Assembly: GCA_949358305.1 (NCBI GenBank)
Contig: OX442314.1
Span: 57,917,369-57,981,368, forward strand
Length of the DNA: 64,000 nt
From: Strigamia acuminata
Lineage: Eukaryota; Arthropoda; Chilopoda; Geophilomorpha; Linotaeniidae
Direction: 5' to 3'
Under the pieces are notes generated by a model. That model saw only the letters and a program-made list of their open reading frames with translations, was not told the origin of the DNA and did no database searches. The translations under genes were made by a program, and so were the position numbers. The first letter of the stretch is position 1; every line of letters starts with the position of its first letter. Of the stretch, positions 1 to 10,075 are shown one piece after another.

Positions 1-551
1 TCTTTTAATTCATCAGGAGTTTTCTTCGTCAATCTCGGTTTTAGTGAATCAGCTTCGGCTGTTTCGCTCGTGATTGTCGCCGCTGCTGGCGCCTTCGACG
101 TGGCAGCAACGGTAGGGTTCATGCGGCGTTGGTAATCGGCAACTTTTCGCCAATGTTGACGCTTTTTGGCTTCGTGATTGACTTCTTTTTCGCTCCAAGT
201 TGGATGTTCCGCATAAACAACCTTTCGGAATTCTAGCAATTCTTTGGTGATGTTGCTAGGTAGTTCCATGGCTTCAGCCATTGGTTTTGTAGATGTGGAA
301 GAGGTCTTTGCCCTTGTTTGTGGTTTGACCGTCGAACTTTGGCTCGAGGTCTCCACTTGTGGCTGCGGTTCGACTGTCGAACTTTTGTTCGAGGTTTTCA
401 CTTTTTTTCTTGGTGGCTGCATTGGAACAGAGGGCGTAGGAATTGTACCTAATACGATTTCCGCGTCCCTCACTCTATCGGCTTGACATCGAACCTTCCT
501 CCATGGGACGATGCGACGGTGATCGGGAAGTTCTTGGCCCGGGCGCGACAT
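1..551 (-). CDS. Hypothetical protein, 3' end beyond window edge
   Basis: On the minus strand an ATG at 551-549 (MSRPGQELPDHRR...) opens a frame that stays free of stops for 183 codons to the window edge. I do not recognise a family. The N-terminal part is Arg-rich, followed by a Ser/Thr/Pro-rich linker with repeated SSTV and ETSSQ-like segments, then a basic, Trp-containing segment (residues about 95-140) that could be helical, then an Ala/Thr-rich stretch. The length of the open frame and non-random composition argue that it is coding. It lies downstream, on the same strand, of the decayed exons at 780-1000, so it could be part of the same transposon-associated gene or a separate unit. A plus-strand ORF at 244-486 is its antisense shadow. 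Function unknown. Confidence 0.5.
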   Translation of the reverse strand, partial: MSRPGQELPDHRRIVPWRKVRCQADRVRDAEIVLGTIPTPSVPMQPPRKKVKTSNKSSTVEPQPQVETSSQSSTVKPQTRAKTSSTSTKPMAEAMELPSNITKELLEFRKVVYAEHPTWSEKEVNHEAKKRQHWRKVADYQRRMNPTVAATSKAPAAATITSETAEADSLKPRLTKKTPDELK

Positions 552-779
552 GATAAACACGAACCACTGTTCCATTGGTCGATAGCGAGTTGTTGTGTTC
601 TGTAAGACCATTTCCAAGACACATGGTAGAGTTTGTAAGAAAAATCGTGAAAGTTCTGATACATTTTATTAAAATGCTATGTGATATTAATAGAAAATAC
701 ATTGAGTTGTGTAAACACATGTTAGGAATTAGAATTTGAGGTTAGAAAAGGGGGGGGGGGGGGCTTTGATGTTAGTATT
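552..779. other. Non-coding stretch with poly-G tract
   Basis: No coding signal seen. It contains a run of 14 G at about 750-763, which is prone to slippage and may be miscounted in assembly. AT-rich otherwise. Confidence 0.5.
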
Positions 780-1000
780 AGCTTTACCGCCCACTTTTTC
801 CAAATGTTGAGACTTGCAATGAGGTCTGTAAGATCATTATAAACGCTAGCATCTGAAAATATAAAACAATGTAATCTGAAATAAATATATCCAAAGTGTA
901 CGATCTAACTTATTCTCTTTCCTCAGATTTGTTGATATTAACAAGAATTGGATGTACTGCTGAGAGAACACAGAATTTTCTGAATGGATTCACCAACCAC
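780..1000 (-). pseudogene. Family A: last two exons of a decayed multi-exon gene
   Basis: Two exon-like blocks on the minus strand align in order with the intact-looking exons of family B. The block ending at 1000 matches the B exon at 21276-21363 (shared GE..QK.ILC pattern). The block starting at 852, behind a pyrimidine-rich acceptor, matches the B terminal exon at 21212 and 20021-19879 (shared YN.L..L...F/IW pattern). Decay is visible: the first block is frameshifted and has stops, and the splice donor near 922 reads GA instead of GT. The upstream exons of the same copy lie at 13441-14195, beyond the gypsy insertion. No known domain. Confidence 0.6.
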
Positions 1001-1004
1001 CTAT

Positions 1005-1988
1005 TGTGGTGATCTCAAAATATTCACCAACTTAGAAGATTAAATTAATTATCTTCTAATTAATTTGACTGTGGCACACGCCAAGTCAGATCATGTGACC
1101 GAGGGGAGAAATCCTCTCTAGGCACATATCACCCCAGGTTGTCCGGGGTGAAAACGGTTATTAGCCGTTATGGTGCAATATGGTGTAATAACCACTAGTT
1201 GCACCCATTTGAGCTAAGTGCGCAGGTTTTCTGCGCAATATTGAAGCGTGCTGGGCTCGCGTCTTGGCTCAAATCGGGACTCTGAAAAATACAACAACAA
1301 CCTCAACATCACTGCGATATTTGCTCCGACAATACGTATTGATAGAGGACCGTTGTAACTCAGTTTCATCTGCTATCTTTGTGTCATCCAAAGCACAAAG
1401 CCAGCAATTCAGCTTGAATTAGCCGTCGCTAATTCCAGCTATCGAGAAGAAGAAGTTTCCTGATCCAAGTGAACCATCGCCATCGTTGCCGCGCGAACGG
1501 CAACCATCGCCATCGTACCTGGACCAGACGCCTACAGCCGTCAACCACCGCCGCCGAGCCGTCGCACGAGCCGTAGAAGAAACCCACGAGAACCATCGTC
1601 TTCGACCATCGTTCGTGAGTTTGCCGAGAACGAAGACATTTGCCTTCGATCAACAACATCTCGTTGTTTAAGCGCCATTTCTGACGCTTTGTAGCTTGCA
1701 ACAGTCGTTGCAAGCCCTTCCTTTGTTTCATTGTTTCCCGCTCATTTTATTCTTGCGACTTGTTGCATATCGTGATATTCATAATCATTATTAATATATA
1801 TATTGTAATTTAAACCGAATAAATAATTGTGTGATTTTTATTACCATAATAAACTGTCTTTTTATTCCTATTTTCGTAAACTTAACCCTAGACAAGTTTC
1901 GGCCGCGATATAAGTCTTGTTAAGCATTCACCTGCGGTTTCGTGCTTATTTATTAGAAATAAGTGCGATAATAACCCGGATCGCAGCA
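1005..1988 (+). repeat. 5' LTR of element 1
   Basis: 984-bp repeat, TG...CA termini, matching 12411-13394. An AATAAA polyadenylation signal lies at 1818-1823 and further AT-rich sequence follows. The short ORFs inside it (1429-1731 minus, 1486-1671 plus) recur in the other LTR and are not genes. Confidence 0.95.
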
Positions 1989-1990
1989 CG

Positions 1991-2008
1991 TGGGGGCCCG
2001 TCCGGGAT
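1991..2008 (+). promoter_or_regulatory. Primer binding site, tRNA-Pro type
   Basis: TGGGGGCCCGTCCGGGAT begins 2 nt after the LTR end. It matches the well-known tRNA-Pro PBS of gammaretroviruses with one substitution (C for T at position 8), so tRNA-Pro is the likely minus-strand primer. Confidence 0.9.
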
Positions 2009-2102
2009 AGTCATTGTATAAATTTTGATAGTTTAAAATTTACCCGCCATTTTTATCTTGCTTATCTTTCTTCTCTATCCTTTCTTTGTCTTCATTTGAA
2101 AA

Positions 2103-5100
2103 ATGGCGACTCCTTCAGAGAAGAGACCGAGAGGAAGGCCGGCGAAGAGACGAGTGGCGATCGATCTACCAGTCGTGGATCAAGAAGTGACTAAGTCACA
2201 AGAACTGTTTGAAGCCATGGATCAAACAGCTAACTGTAACTCGGCACAGTTAATCGTGAATGAATTCACGCAAGCGTTGGAGCGACAACAGCCATCCCCG
2301 CCAAGCGGCCAGTTGGACTTAAACAATCCAACTGGAAGTGGCCGTTCCAAGTCGCAAAACGATGATTTGAATTTACGAATTCAATCATCAAGTGCAGAGC
2401 ACTCGCTGAATTCATCACCGGTTCAAGGTGCAGCACAACAAGATTCTGAGAACTCCAATATGGAAGTTTCTCATTCTCCCGTGCGTGTTACCATGATGGA
2501 CGCACTCCGTGAGCAAGCTAGGCTCGAGGGAGTAATAGTCACTAGCGAAATGACTGTGGAACAAATCCACAAAGCTATGGTTCGCAAACAAAGTCAAAAA
2601 GACGTTGAAATCGTCAGAACAAGCTTGCAAGCAGAGTTCGAGCGAATGCGTGCAGAAATGCATCAGCAAAATGCCGAACTAAAACAACAACGTGCGAATG
2701 ACCATGTTAAGTTGTTACAATTAGAGCAGGAAAAAGCTTCCTGGCTAATTACTGACGAAGAGCAACAACAAAGGCTCGAGCAACTAAATCAAGCCCAAAA
2801 AGATTTAGAAATTGCTAATGAAAATTTGAGATTGGCCAACGCAAATTTGCGAGAAGCCAACACGAATTTAATGACTGCCGAACTAACCGCCCCAGTTCGA
2901 GCGAGGGAAGAAATTCCCTCCACTTCTCGAAATTACGAGAATCATGCTGCAGAGCAAGCAGCAAGAGCTAAGAGATTAGCACAACGAGAAAACGAAGTAT
3001 TTCTCGCTCGACAGCAGTCCGTAATTGATGCTGGTCAAGCCGCCAAAAGTCAAAGTACTGCAGAGCAGTTATTACGTGCCGACTTAGCTGCGCAAGCTCG
3101 TGAAAACGAAATTCTTCGCGCAGATCTGTTGACGGTACAAGAGAACTTTGCAGTAGTCGTACAAAAAGTACAAGACGTTTGCGGCGAAGATAATTTTGCA
3201 AAGCCAGCCCCAGTTTTGCAAAAAGGTGCTTCCAAATCACCTGAGTTGATTGATTTAACATCAGCTAAACCAAAAGTCAGTCGACAATCAAGTTGGACTG
3301 ACAGCGATGACTCACGCAGTAGTCGTGGAAGCCGTAATAGTCATCACAGTCGCAAAAAGAGAAAGCGACAACCAGACCCGACCGAATATCATTCCCCAAA
3401 AGTTCCGCAAAATTCGGATAGATTCTTTAGCAATAGTGACCAATTAATTGGATTGCTGGCGAAAAAGAATAAAGAACGTGAGAAACCACACGATCGTGGA
3501 CGGTCACACGATAATCCGCGAGAAGGCTCACCAAAACGAGATTGTCACAACGACATCCGTGATGGGCCGAGATACCGTGGAAATCCACCAGGTGGTGACC
3601 CACCAGGTGGAGACAGTTCAGATGGACATGGAGGTGGCCACTCACGTGACCACAATTCGAATGGCAATCGAAATGGAAGGGGACCACCAAATGGAGACCG
3701 TCGTCCGCCAGATGGCGACGATCCTCCGGACCCTGATCCGCCGCCAAATCCGAATCATGAATCTGCGTCAGATACAGATTCCTCACGTCCCAGTGTGAGA
3801 GGGCGATCTCGTCACAGAACACGTAGTAGAACTCAAAGACCCGATTTTTACACGAAAGATGAGATTGACCAGTTGTTGAGGCAAAATGCTCAACAACAGC
3901 GAAAAAGCAGAAGGGATAAAATTATTTTGCAAAAAATAAGTGAATTTACTTCTGATAAATGGACTCATCAAACAACAGATGAAAAGTTCATTAGATGGGA
4001 TCGAGTTATCCCACATGCCTATAATGGAAATTGGCAAGCAGGGTCAAACCTCTTGCTGGAAATATTCGAACTAGGCAAAGTTCACAGTTTTAGCTGTGAA
4101 GGTGCATTGGCCCATCTAGTACCAAGAATACTAGTTGGCGGTGTCAAGGAGTGGTTTCGCAGGAAAGACTTCACGAAGTGGGATGACTTCGTTAAACAAT
4201 TTATGTTTAAATTTGGTGAATCGAGCGAAGACATCAAGACGCTTTGGAGATGTCTTAAGCAACGAAAAGGCGAAAGCTTACATTCGTACATGCTAAGAGC
4301 AGAGAATCTGCTTGGCAGAATGCCACATGCTGTTACTGATGCAACAGCAGATGATCAGTTTAGAGCTGGCCTCACAGAATATAGTAAAAATATTCTGATG
4401 ATGTCGGACGCTCCCGACCCGGGGAAATTCTCCGAGTTAAACGAGTTCATGGAAGTCAATCAATTGCGCATTGACGAAAAGTACAAAGCTTACCTTACAG
4501 AAAGCGAAAGGTCAGCGTACTTAAAGCGAGAGAAAAGACTCGCTGAGCAAAACAATGAAACCTTTAATGGTTTGAAATTGTTGCAGCCACCTAGTTACGA
4601 AGACTTTCTAGACGAAGTGGATGAGAAGAGTTCGAAAAAAGAATCTTCCAAAAAGGGCGTCAAAAATCCTCATTCAGTTCCTAAGTTACATGCAAATATA
4701 ACTGGAGCTGAAACTCCGTCGTCTGAAGCTGAAGAAGCTGAAGAGGAGGAGGAAGCAGGAGATGAGACGTTGGCTTTATTAGCCAAAGCAGCGGCGCTGT
4801 TAGCAAAAAATAACCCCGTTGCAGGCAAATGGAAGCCAAAAATGAAACCAAAAAATGTTTCATTTGACGCATCAAAGGTGAATACCGAAAGGAATTCAAA
4901 ATCACCCGCGGTGTCGCCAGAGCGCCGGTCTGACGCTCGTTCTCGTTCTGCCTCGCCAGCAGCAACGAAAAAGAAATCGCCTGCCACTGATCCATGCAAT
5001 TTATGCAAAAAATTAGGGCATTGGCAAAAAGACTGCCCTTCCTCTAAAAAGGACAAACCAGTGTCAACAGCTGAGTTTGAAAAAGCAGTCAAGATCATAA

Positions 5101-5126
5101 CTGACATGTTTCGAAAAAACTTGTAG
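2103..5126 (+). CDS. gag: Gag polyprotein of element 1
   Basis: 1007-aa capsid polyprotein starting at ATG 2103, 94 nt after the PBS. It opens with an AT-hook-like basic motif (RPRGRPAKRR, residues 8-17). A Gln/Glu/Leu-rich coiled coil follows at about residues 155-330. Next comes an Arg/Ser and His/Gly/Pro-rich disordered region, then a retrotransposon gag domain at about 625-745 (W and hydrophobic pattern around KEWFRRKDF). The C-terminus has one CCHC zinc knuckle, CNLCKKLGHWQKDC, near residue 965. It is long for Ty3/gypsy Gag, mainly because of the coiled-coil and RS-rich insertions. It stops at TAG 5124-5126, a few codons after the frameshift site that feeds pol. Expected role: RNA binding and assembly of cytoplasmic particles. 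Confidence 0.93.
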   Translation: MATPSEKRPRGRPAKRRVAIDLPVVDQEVTKSQELFEAMDQTANCNSAQLIVNEFTQALERQQPSPPSGQLDLNNPTGSGRSKSQNDDLNLRIQSSSAEHSLNSSPVQGAAQQDSENSNMEVSHSPVRVTMMDALREQARLEGVIVTSEMTVEQIHKAMVRKQSQKDVEIVRTSLQAEFERMRAEMHQQNAELKQQRANDHVKLLQLEQEKASWLITDEEQQQRLEQLNQAQKDLEIANENLRLANANLREANTNLMTAELTAPVRAREEIPSTSRNYENHAAEQAARAKRLAQRENEVFLARQQSVIDAGQAAKSQSTAEQLLRADLAAQARENEILRADLLTVQENFAVVVQKVQDVCGEDNFAKPAPVLQKGASKSPELIDLTSAKPKVSRQSSWTDSDDSRSSRGSRNSHHSRKKRKRQPDPTEYHSPKVPQNSDRFFSNSDQLIGLLAKKNKEREKPHDRGRSHDNPREGSPKRDCHNDIRDGPRYRGNPPGGDPPGGDSSDGHGGGHSRDHNSNGNRNGRGPPNGDRRPPDGDDPPDPDPPPNPNHESASDTDSSRPSVRGRSRHRTRSRTQRPDFYTKDEIDQLLRQNAQQQRKSRRDKIILQKISEFTSDKWTHQTTDEKFIRWDRVIPHAYNGNWQAGSNLLLEIFELGKVHSFSCEGALAHLVPRILVGGVKEWFRRKDFTKWDDFVKQFMFKFGESSEDIKTLWRCLKQRKGESLHSYMLRAENLLGRMPHAVTDATADDQFRAGLTEYSKNILMMSDAPDPGKFSELNEFMEVNQLRIDEKYKAYLTESERSAYLKREKRLAEQNNETFNGLKLLQPPSYEDFLDEVDEKSSKKESSKKGVKNPHSVPKLHANITGAETPSSEAEEAEEEEEAGDETLALLAKAAALLAKNNPVAGKWKPKMKPKNVSFDASKVNTERNSKSPAVSPERRSDARSRSASPAATKKKSPATDPCNLCKKLGHWQKDCPSSKKDKPVSTAEFEKAVKIITDMFRKNL

Positions 5127-8100
5127 ACGCAGATCCATCAGGTCTAGTGGACGCTGCGTCACCTCCGAAATCGGAATCAGAGAATGAAAATCTGAAGATA
5201 ATGGAAGATGTTGGAGAAGCTATTGATGAATTAATTCGTCAAACTGAACTAAAAGAAAATGGATCTCTTGATGTAAAAAAGGAGATTGTCGGCGAAACCC
5301 CGACTGAAGAAGACACTTCCAATATTCAAGATAAAGTCGAAGTTAAAGACGATAGACCAAGCTCAGTTCCAGAGACACCTGGAATTGAGGAATGCATTAA
5401 GTTATTTGCAACTACAACTCTTGATACCAATGAGTTATTAGATGAATTGCCTTTGGAGCCTCCAATTACAATTCCTCATAAATTGCGCAAGTTTGAGTGC
5501 AAAGTGGCTGGAATACCAAACAGCCAAGACCTTCCGACGTTAAAGTTAGAAACGTTAAAAGGTGTAATAACCGGAATGTTGGACTCAGGAGCAAATAAAA
5601 GCTTCCTAGCCACTTCAGTTATTAATCAATTAGGTCTAGAAAAATATCTACGACCTATCGGACCTGGTGTCAGAGTCACGACGGCAAGTGAAGAAGTCAC
5701 TCCAGATGGAACCATTCATCTTTCATTTCGATGGACACATGGCACGTTACGTCATCCGTTCATCGTAATACCAAATAAGTATCCAATGGTACTATTGGGT
5801 TGCGATTTTATGAATAAATTAAAAATCCAACCTAATCCACAGACGATGTCTTGGAATTTCACGCAACCTGTGGATGCAGATTTACCCTACATTCCACAAG
5901 CGTTGCTGGATCGTTATTTGGAGAAAATAGAGGAACCCGATTCCTCATTTGTGACCTTTGCAAAAGCTTACGCTGCAAGTGTAACTCAAAGCAAAATTGA
6001 TGAAGAGAATTTCATCCAAAAGTTAGTCAAAGAAGCTAACTTAAATTTGGAGCAATCCAAATTATTAGAAAAGATGTTATCCAAACATAAAAGGATTATT
6101 TCTAAAGATCCAGGTAAAACACACCTGGTTAAGCACAAAATTGAGCTTGACACGGAGAAACCCATCCGTGTCCCCTTTAAGAGCATAAACCCTCAAAAAA
6201 GGGAAATAATCAGACAACTTTGTCAAGACATGATTGACAAAGGCGTAGTCGTCAAAGCTGAAGGCGATTACGGAATGAGGCCAGTCCTAGTCATGCGACC
6301 AGGAAACGACCCACGCTTGTGCATTGATTTTCGCCCCATCAATACACATACTAAGTACAACCCACCTCAAATGCCAACAATTGAGGAAATTCTGCGAGAA
6401 ATCGGAGAATTCGAGTGGGTCAGTACTATAGATCTGACCAAGGGATATTGGCAGATAGAATTGCGCCCTGAAGACAGAGAAAAAACTGCCTTCTGGAGCC
6501 CAATGGGAAGACTAATGTTTTTAGTCATGCCTTTCGGATTAGTAAACGCACCAACTACCTTCCAAGAATTAATGGAAAAAGTTTTGGGTGACGTTTACAG
6601 AAAATTTGCATGGGCATATTTGGATGACATAATTGTTGTATCCAAATCGTTCGAAGAACACATTAAACATTTAGATATAGTGTTTAAAAAATTGGCAGAA
6701 GCTAATTTACATGCGCACCCTGGCAAGACGCATCTCTGTAGAAAGGAATTAATTTTTCTAGGCTACAAAGTAGGAGTAGAAGGACTTGCAGTAGACCCTA
6801 AAAAAGTCGCTGCAATTACGCAATTTCCTGCTCCTACCAATCTTAAGGAATTACAAAGATTTCTAGGCATGGTGAATTTCTTTCACCGCCTAATCAAGAA
6901 TTTGGCCACAGTGGCAGAACCACTAAGGCCACTCTTGAAGAAAGATGCGGAGTTCGATTGGGAACTGCATCATCAAGCAGCATTCGACGCAATAAAAGAC
7001 CTGCTTACGAATGCTGAAACAATGAAGATGCCTGACTTGTACATGCCATTTATTGTTCATACTGACGCCAGTAAACAAGGGTTGGGTGCAGCCCTTACAC
7101 AAAAGAAAATTGTGGATGGCCAAGAAGTCGAAATGCCATGCGTGTATGCAAGCAGAAGCTTGCAACCCGCTGAAAAGAATTATACTGTGACAGAATTAGA
7201 ATGTCTCGCAGTAGTATGGGGATTACGCAAATTTCGCCCATACTTAGAGTACACTACATTCACTGTACAAACGGATCACCAAGCACTTAAGTGGTTGATG
7301 TCGTTATCTGACCCGTCGGGCAGATTAGCTCGTTGGCAAATGGAGCTAATGGCGTATTCGTTCGAAATACAATACGTCAAAGGTCCGCTGAATGTAATAG
7401 CAGACGCATTGTCACGTGCACCTGTCAGCGCACCTGACGAACCAGAAGACGATGGCGATAATGATGATTTATTATCATATTGTCCATCTCCTTGCCGAAG
7501 TTGGCAAATGGGAAAATTGAACGAATTACCCAAGTCAATAATAGTTAATGAAGACGATCAAGCATTAATTAATTTTTGTATTAACATGCATGATCCGTCA
7601 GGAACCCCTGACGTCGAATTAAGAGCTATGATGGCTAAAAAATTCGAGCTGCCAACGACAAATGTTTTAATTAAAGCATTTGCAGCTAAAATTGCTAAAC
7701 AATTGGAATGTGATCCTCCAACGAGAGATGACATTATTGCAGCGCAAAAAGCAGACAAATTTTGCCAACATATTCGCAATTACTTGTTAAACAAGCAATA
7801 TCCAAGTTACATAGTAACTCGTCTTCAAAGAAGAAATTTTGAAAGACACGCGAGTACTTATCTCATTGAAGAAGATATGTTACTCCACTATCATCCTACC
7901 TCTACCGATGAATTGGGAGAGGATGGTAGGGCACTTAAAGTTGTTGTGCCAAGAAAATTGATTTATAAAATCATTTGGTTGATGCACGGACATCCACTGT
8001 CCGGCCACCCAGGCATTGCGAGGACAATGTACCGAACTCGAAGAGTTTATACCTGGAAAGGTATGAAACGTGATATTACACGTTTTATTCAACATTGTCA

Positions 8101-9373
8101 AGGATGTCAGGCATGTAAGCCGAGATCAAAGACCGAAATTGAAGGCGCTCAAATTGGACCATTTGGACCATTTGACTGCCTCAGTGTGGATTTGTCTGGT
8201 CCCAAACCAAGAACCAGAAAAAACAATACCCACATTTGCGTCATCGTAGATGTCGCTACACATTGGCCCGAATTATTTCCAATGTGTAATCCAACGGCAA
8301 TAAAAGTTGCCAACACAATTTATCACTTATCAATGACTTTCGGATTTCCGAGACAAATCATAAGTGATAATGGACCACAATTTCGATCACAGGTCTATAA
8401 AGAATTTTGCAAAAAATTCGACATGTCGCGAACACCGACATCGATTTATCATCCACAAAGCAATCCTGTGGAGAGAACCAATCGAGATATTAAATATTTA
8501 GTTTCGATTTATTTAGATATTCATGACCAATGGGATGAGTATCTACGCGAATTTGCATTCAGTTTGAGAACAACTGTAACAAGAGGCAGAGATTATTCTC
8601 CTGCTTTCTTAAATTTTTTCCGAGAATTAAGAATTCCTTGGGATCCAAGAATTCCGGAAGGAATTTTAGTCATTGATCCAAAAAATCCGCATTTATATGT
8701 TCAGAAATTAGAAACAATAATTGCAGAGACGTATCAGCATATGATGTCTCACGTCTTAGATTTGAGACGCCGTGTCGAAGCTGAAAAATCAGATAAGAAA
8801 TTCGACAACTTCAGACAAAATGATTTAGTCTGGCGAGAGTCTCATATTCTCTCAAATGCCGCTAAAGGAATAGCAGCAGGCATTTCACCGAAAAGGAATG
8901 GGCCTTATGTAATTATCAAAAGGTTACAAGGAGGCGCCTTTCAACTTCGACGGCTGAGTGATAATAAAATTTATCCAGCTGTTCACGGCACTGAATTAAT
9001 GCCGTACTTTCCCGTTTTCAACCAAGAAATTTGGCTGGAAGGGGAGGAAGTGGGTCAAAAAACAAAGAATATTGTTAATACCTTGGATGATGCTAAATTA
9101 TCCAAAATTCCTGTCGAAAACACGGAATCGAGTAAAAAATCGAAACTCAAAAATAACGAAGTCGATGAAATAAACCAGCGACTTGAAAATGTTTCTCTTG
9201 ATGAAAATCTAGAAAAGGAAATGTTTTTAGAAAAAGAGAAAATTTCAAACAATGAAGTATATAACTCATCTGACATTGGAGACGATGCTGATGACAATCT
9301 AAACAAGTTGGATTGTACTTCGCGAAAGTCAAAGTACAACTTGAGATCTCGCGTTCCGCGAGCCAAGACATAG
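5105..9373 (+). CDS. pol: Pol polyprotein of element 1 (PR-RT-RNaseH-IN)
   Basis: Open frame from 5105, one nucleotide behind gag, without an early ATG; expected as a Gag-Pol fusion by -1 frameshifting at 5114-5120. Residues are counted from 5147. Aspartic protease LDSGANKSF lies near 145. Reverse transcriptase carries YLDD near 490. RNase H starts at HTDAS near 638. Integrase has an HHCC zinc domain near 946-991 (GHP...GHPG...CQGCQAC) and a DDE core near 1013, 1073 (SDNGPQF) and about 1109 (PVERTNR). All catalytic motifs are present. The C-terminal tail past about residue 1290 is acidic and lysine-rich, with no chromodomain that I can recognise. Only shadow ORFs lie on the other strand. Confidence 0.95.
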   Translation, partial: HVSKKLVDADPSGLVDAASPPKSESENENLKIMEDVGEAIDELIRQTELKENGSLDVKKEIVGETPTEEDTSNIQDKVEVKDDRPSSVPETPGIEECIKLFATTTLDTNELLDELPLEPPITIPHKLRKFECKVAGIPNSQDLPTLKLETLKGVITGMLDSGANKSFLATSVINQLGLEKYLRPIGPGVRVTTASEEVTPDGTIHLSFRWTHGTLRHPFIVIPNKYPMVLLGCDFMNKLKIQPNPQTMSWNFTQPVDADLPYIPQALLDRYLEKIEEPDSSFVTFAKAYAASVTQSKIDEENFIQKLVKEANLNLEQSKLLEKMLSKHKRIISKDPGKTHLVKHKIELDTEKPIRVPFKSINPQKREIIRQLCQDMIDKGVVVKAEGDYGMRPVLVMRPGNDPRLCIDFRPINTHTKYNPPQMPTIEEILREIGEFEWVSTIDLTKGYWQIELRPEDREKTAFWSPMGRLMFLVMPFGLVNAPTTFQELMEKVLGDVYRKFAWAYLDDIIVVSKSFEEHIKHLDIVFKKLAEANLHAHPGKTHLCRKELIFLGYKVGVEGLAVDPKKVAAITQFPAPTNLKELQRFLGMVNFFHRLIKNLATVAEPLRPLLKKDAEFDWELHHQAAFDAIKDLLTNAETMKMPDLYMPFIVHTDASKQGLGAALTQKKIVDGQEVEMPCVYASRSLQPAEKNYTVTELECLAVVWGLRKFRPYLEYTTFTVQTDHQALKWLMSLSDPSGRLARWQMELMAYSFEIQYVKGPLNVIADALSRAPVSAPDEPEDDGDNDDLLSYCPSPCRSWQMGKLNELPKSIIVNEDDQALINFCINMHDPSGTPDVELRAMMAKKFELPTTNVLIKAFAAKIAKQLECDPPTRDDIIAAQKADKFCQHIRNYLLNKQYPSYIVTRLQRRNFERHASTYLIEEDMLLHYHPTSTDELGEDGRALKVVVPRKLIYKIIWLMHGHPLSGHPGIARTMYRTRRVYTWKGMKRDITRFIQHCQGCQACKPRSKTEIEGAQIGPFGPFDCLSVDLSGPKPRTRKNNTHICVIVDVATHWPELFPMCNPTAIKVANTIYHLSMTFGFPRQIISDNGPQFRSQVYKEFCKKFDMSRTPTSIYHPQSNPVERTNRDIKYLVSIYLDIHDQWDEYLREFAFSLRTTVTRGRDYSPAFLNFFRELRIPWDPRIPEGILVIDPKNPHLYVQKLETIIAETYQHMMSHVLDLRRRVEAEKSDKKFDNFRQNDLVWRESHILSNAAKGIAAGISPKRNGPYVIIKRLQGGAFQLRRLSDNKIYPAVHGTELMPYFPVFNQEIWLEGEEVGQKTKNIVNTLDDAKLSKIPVENTESSKKSKLKNNEVDEINQRLENVSLDENLEKEMFLEKEKISNNEVYNSSDIGDDADDNLNKLDCTSRKSKYNLRSRVPRAKT
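5114..5164 (+). promoter_or_regulatory. -1 programmed ribosomal frameshift signal (gag/pol)
   Basis: A AAA AAC at 5114-5120 sits in the gag reading phase (codons AAA, AAC at 5115-5120), then TTG TAG. Five nt later a hairpin begins: GACGCAG 5126-5132 pairs with CTGCGTC 5154-5160. Above a small bulge, TCCA 5134-5137 pairs with TGGA 5148-5151. Loop bases AGGT 5140-5143 could also pair with ACCT 5161-5164, giving an H-type pseudoknot. This is the canonical heptamer-spacer-stem layout, and pol is in exactly the -1 frame. Confidence 0.9.
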
Positions 9374-9562
9374 TGTTGTCTTTCACCTTTTGGGTTTACC
9401 CAAAAGATCCGAGAAAGCAATCTCGTGACGTCATTCGTAGTACCCGCTCGAATGACAACGTTAATCATACGTTATAATTAGTGACGTCACAAAGCGTCTC
9501 TAATCCAAGTTCGTGTTTGCAATCAACGAACTTAGTCACTTTTTCAAAAGTTTCGAGAGTGT

Positions 9563-9805
9563 ATGCATCGCATCGCCTACGTTACGACCCGAATAGTTCG
9601 ACAACCTGATCGTAAGTAATTTTTCTGTATGAAAAATTTGATAAAACATAAGATTTATGTATTATTTCTCTTTCAAGACGAAAGAATTTCCGAAATTACC
9701 GGAAAACGAAAGAGAATGGACGAGGAAGCGATCCAACTCCAGGCGGACGGAGAAATGCCCATGGAAGGGGCAAATGAAGACGTTCAATTGACGCTTCAAC
9801 AACGG
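9563..9805 (+). CDS. Small spliced leader exons of third ORF, element 1 (predicted)
   Basis: Downstream of pol an ATG at 9563 opens a short frame to 9611. There a strong donor (GTAAGT, 9612-9617) and an acceptor (CTCTTTCAAG ending 9677) define a 66-nt intron. The next exon, 9678-9805, is rich in Glu/Asp/Gln and basic residues (GKRKRMDEEA). It ends at a second donor (GTAAAT, 9806) whose matching acceptor lies at 10075 behind a T-rich tract. Codon phase is kept across both junctions and leads into 10076. I recognise no domain. This is a prediction from splice signals and frame only. Confidence 0.5.
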
Positions 9806-10075
9806 GTAAATTATTAGAATAAATTTTTACCAAGTGTTTAAGTCAGAAAAATTGAGTAATTTCACTTTTCCTGACTTCAAACACAAGCCGCTAAAAAATA
9901 AAAATGGCGGCTATAAAAGTCACGTGCTTCAAGCATGTGCGAAGGGAGTTGCCATGACAACCAACATCCCTTAGTGACTCACAGCCACAAGCGCTAAGCT
10001 TAAAAAATATTTCAAATAAGAAATTATTTGTTTATTTTTAAATAAACTAATTTATTTATTTTTCTTCGAATATAG

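Noticed and set aside
1429-1731. 100-codon ORF in the LTR of element 1, repeated at 12835-13137
   Set aside because: It recurs only because the LTRs are copies. No start context or homology.
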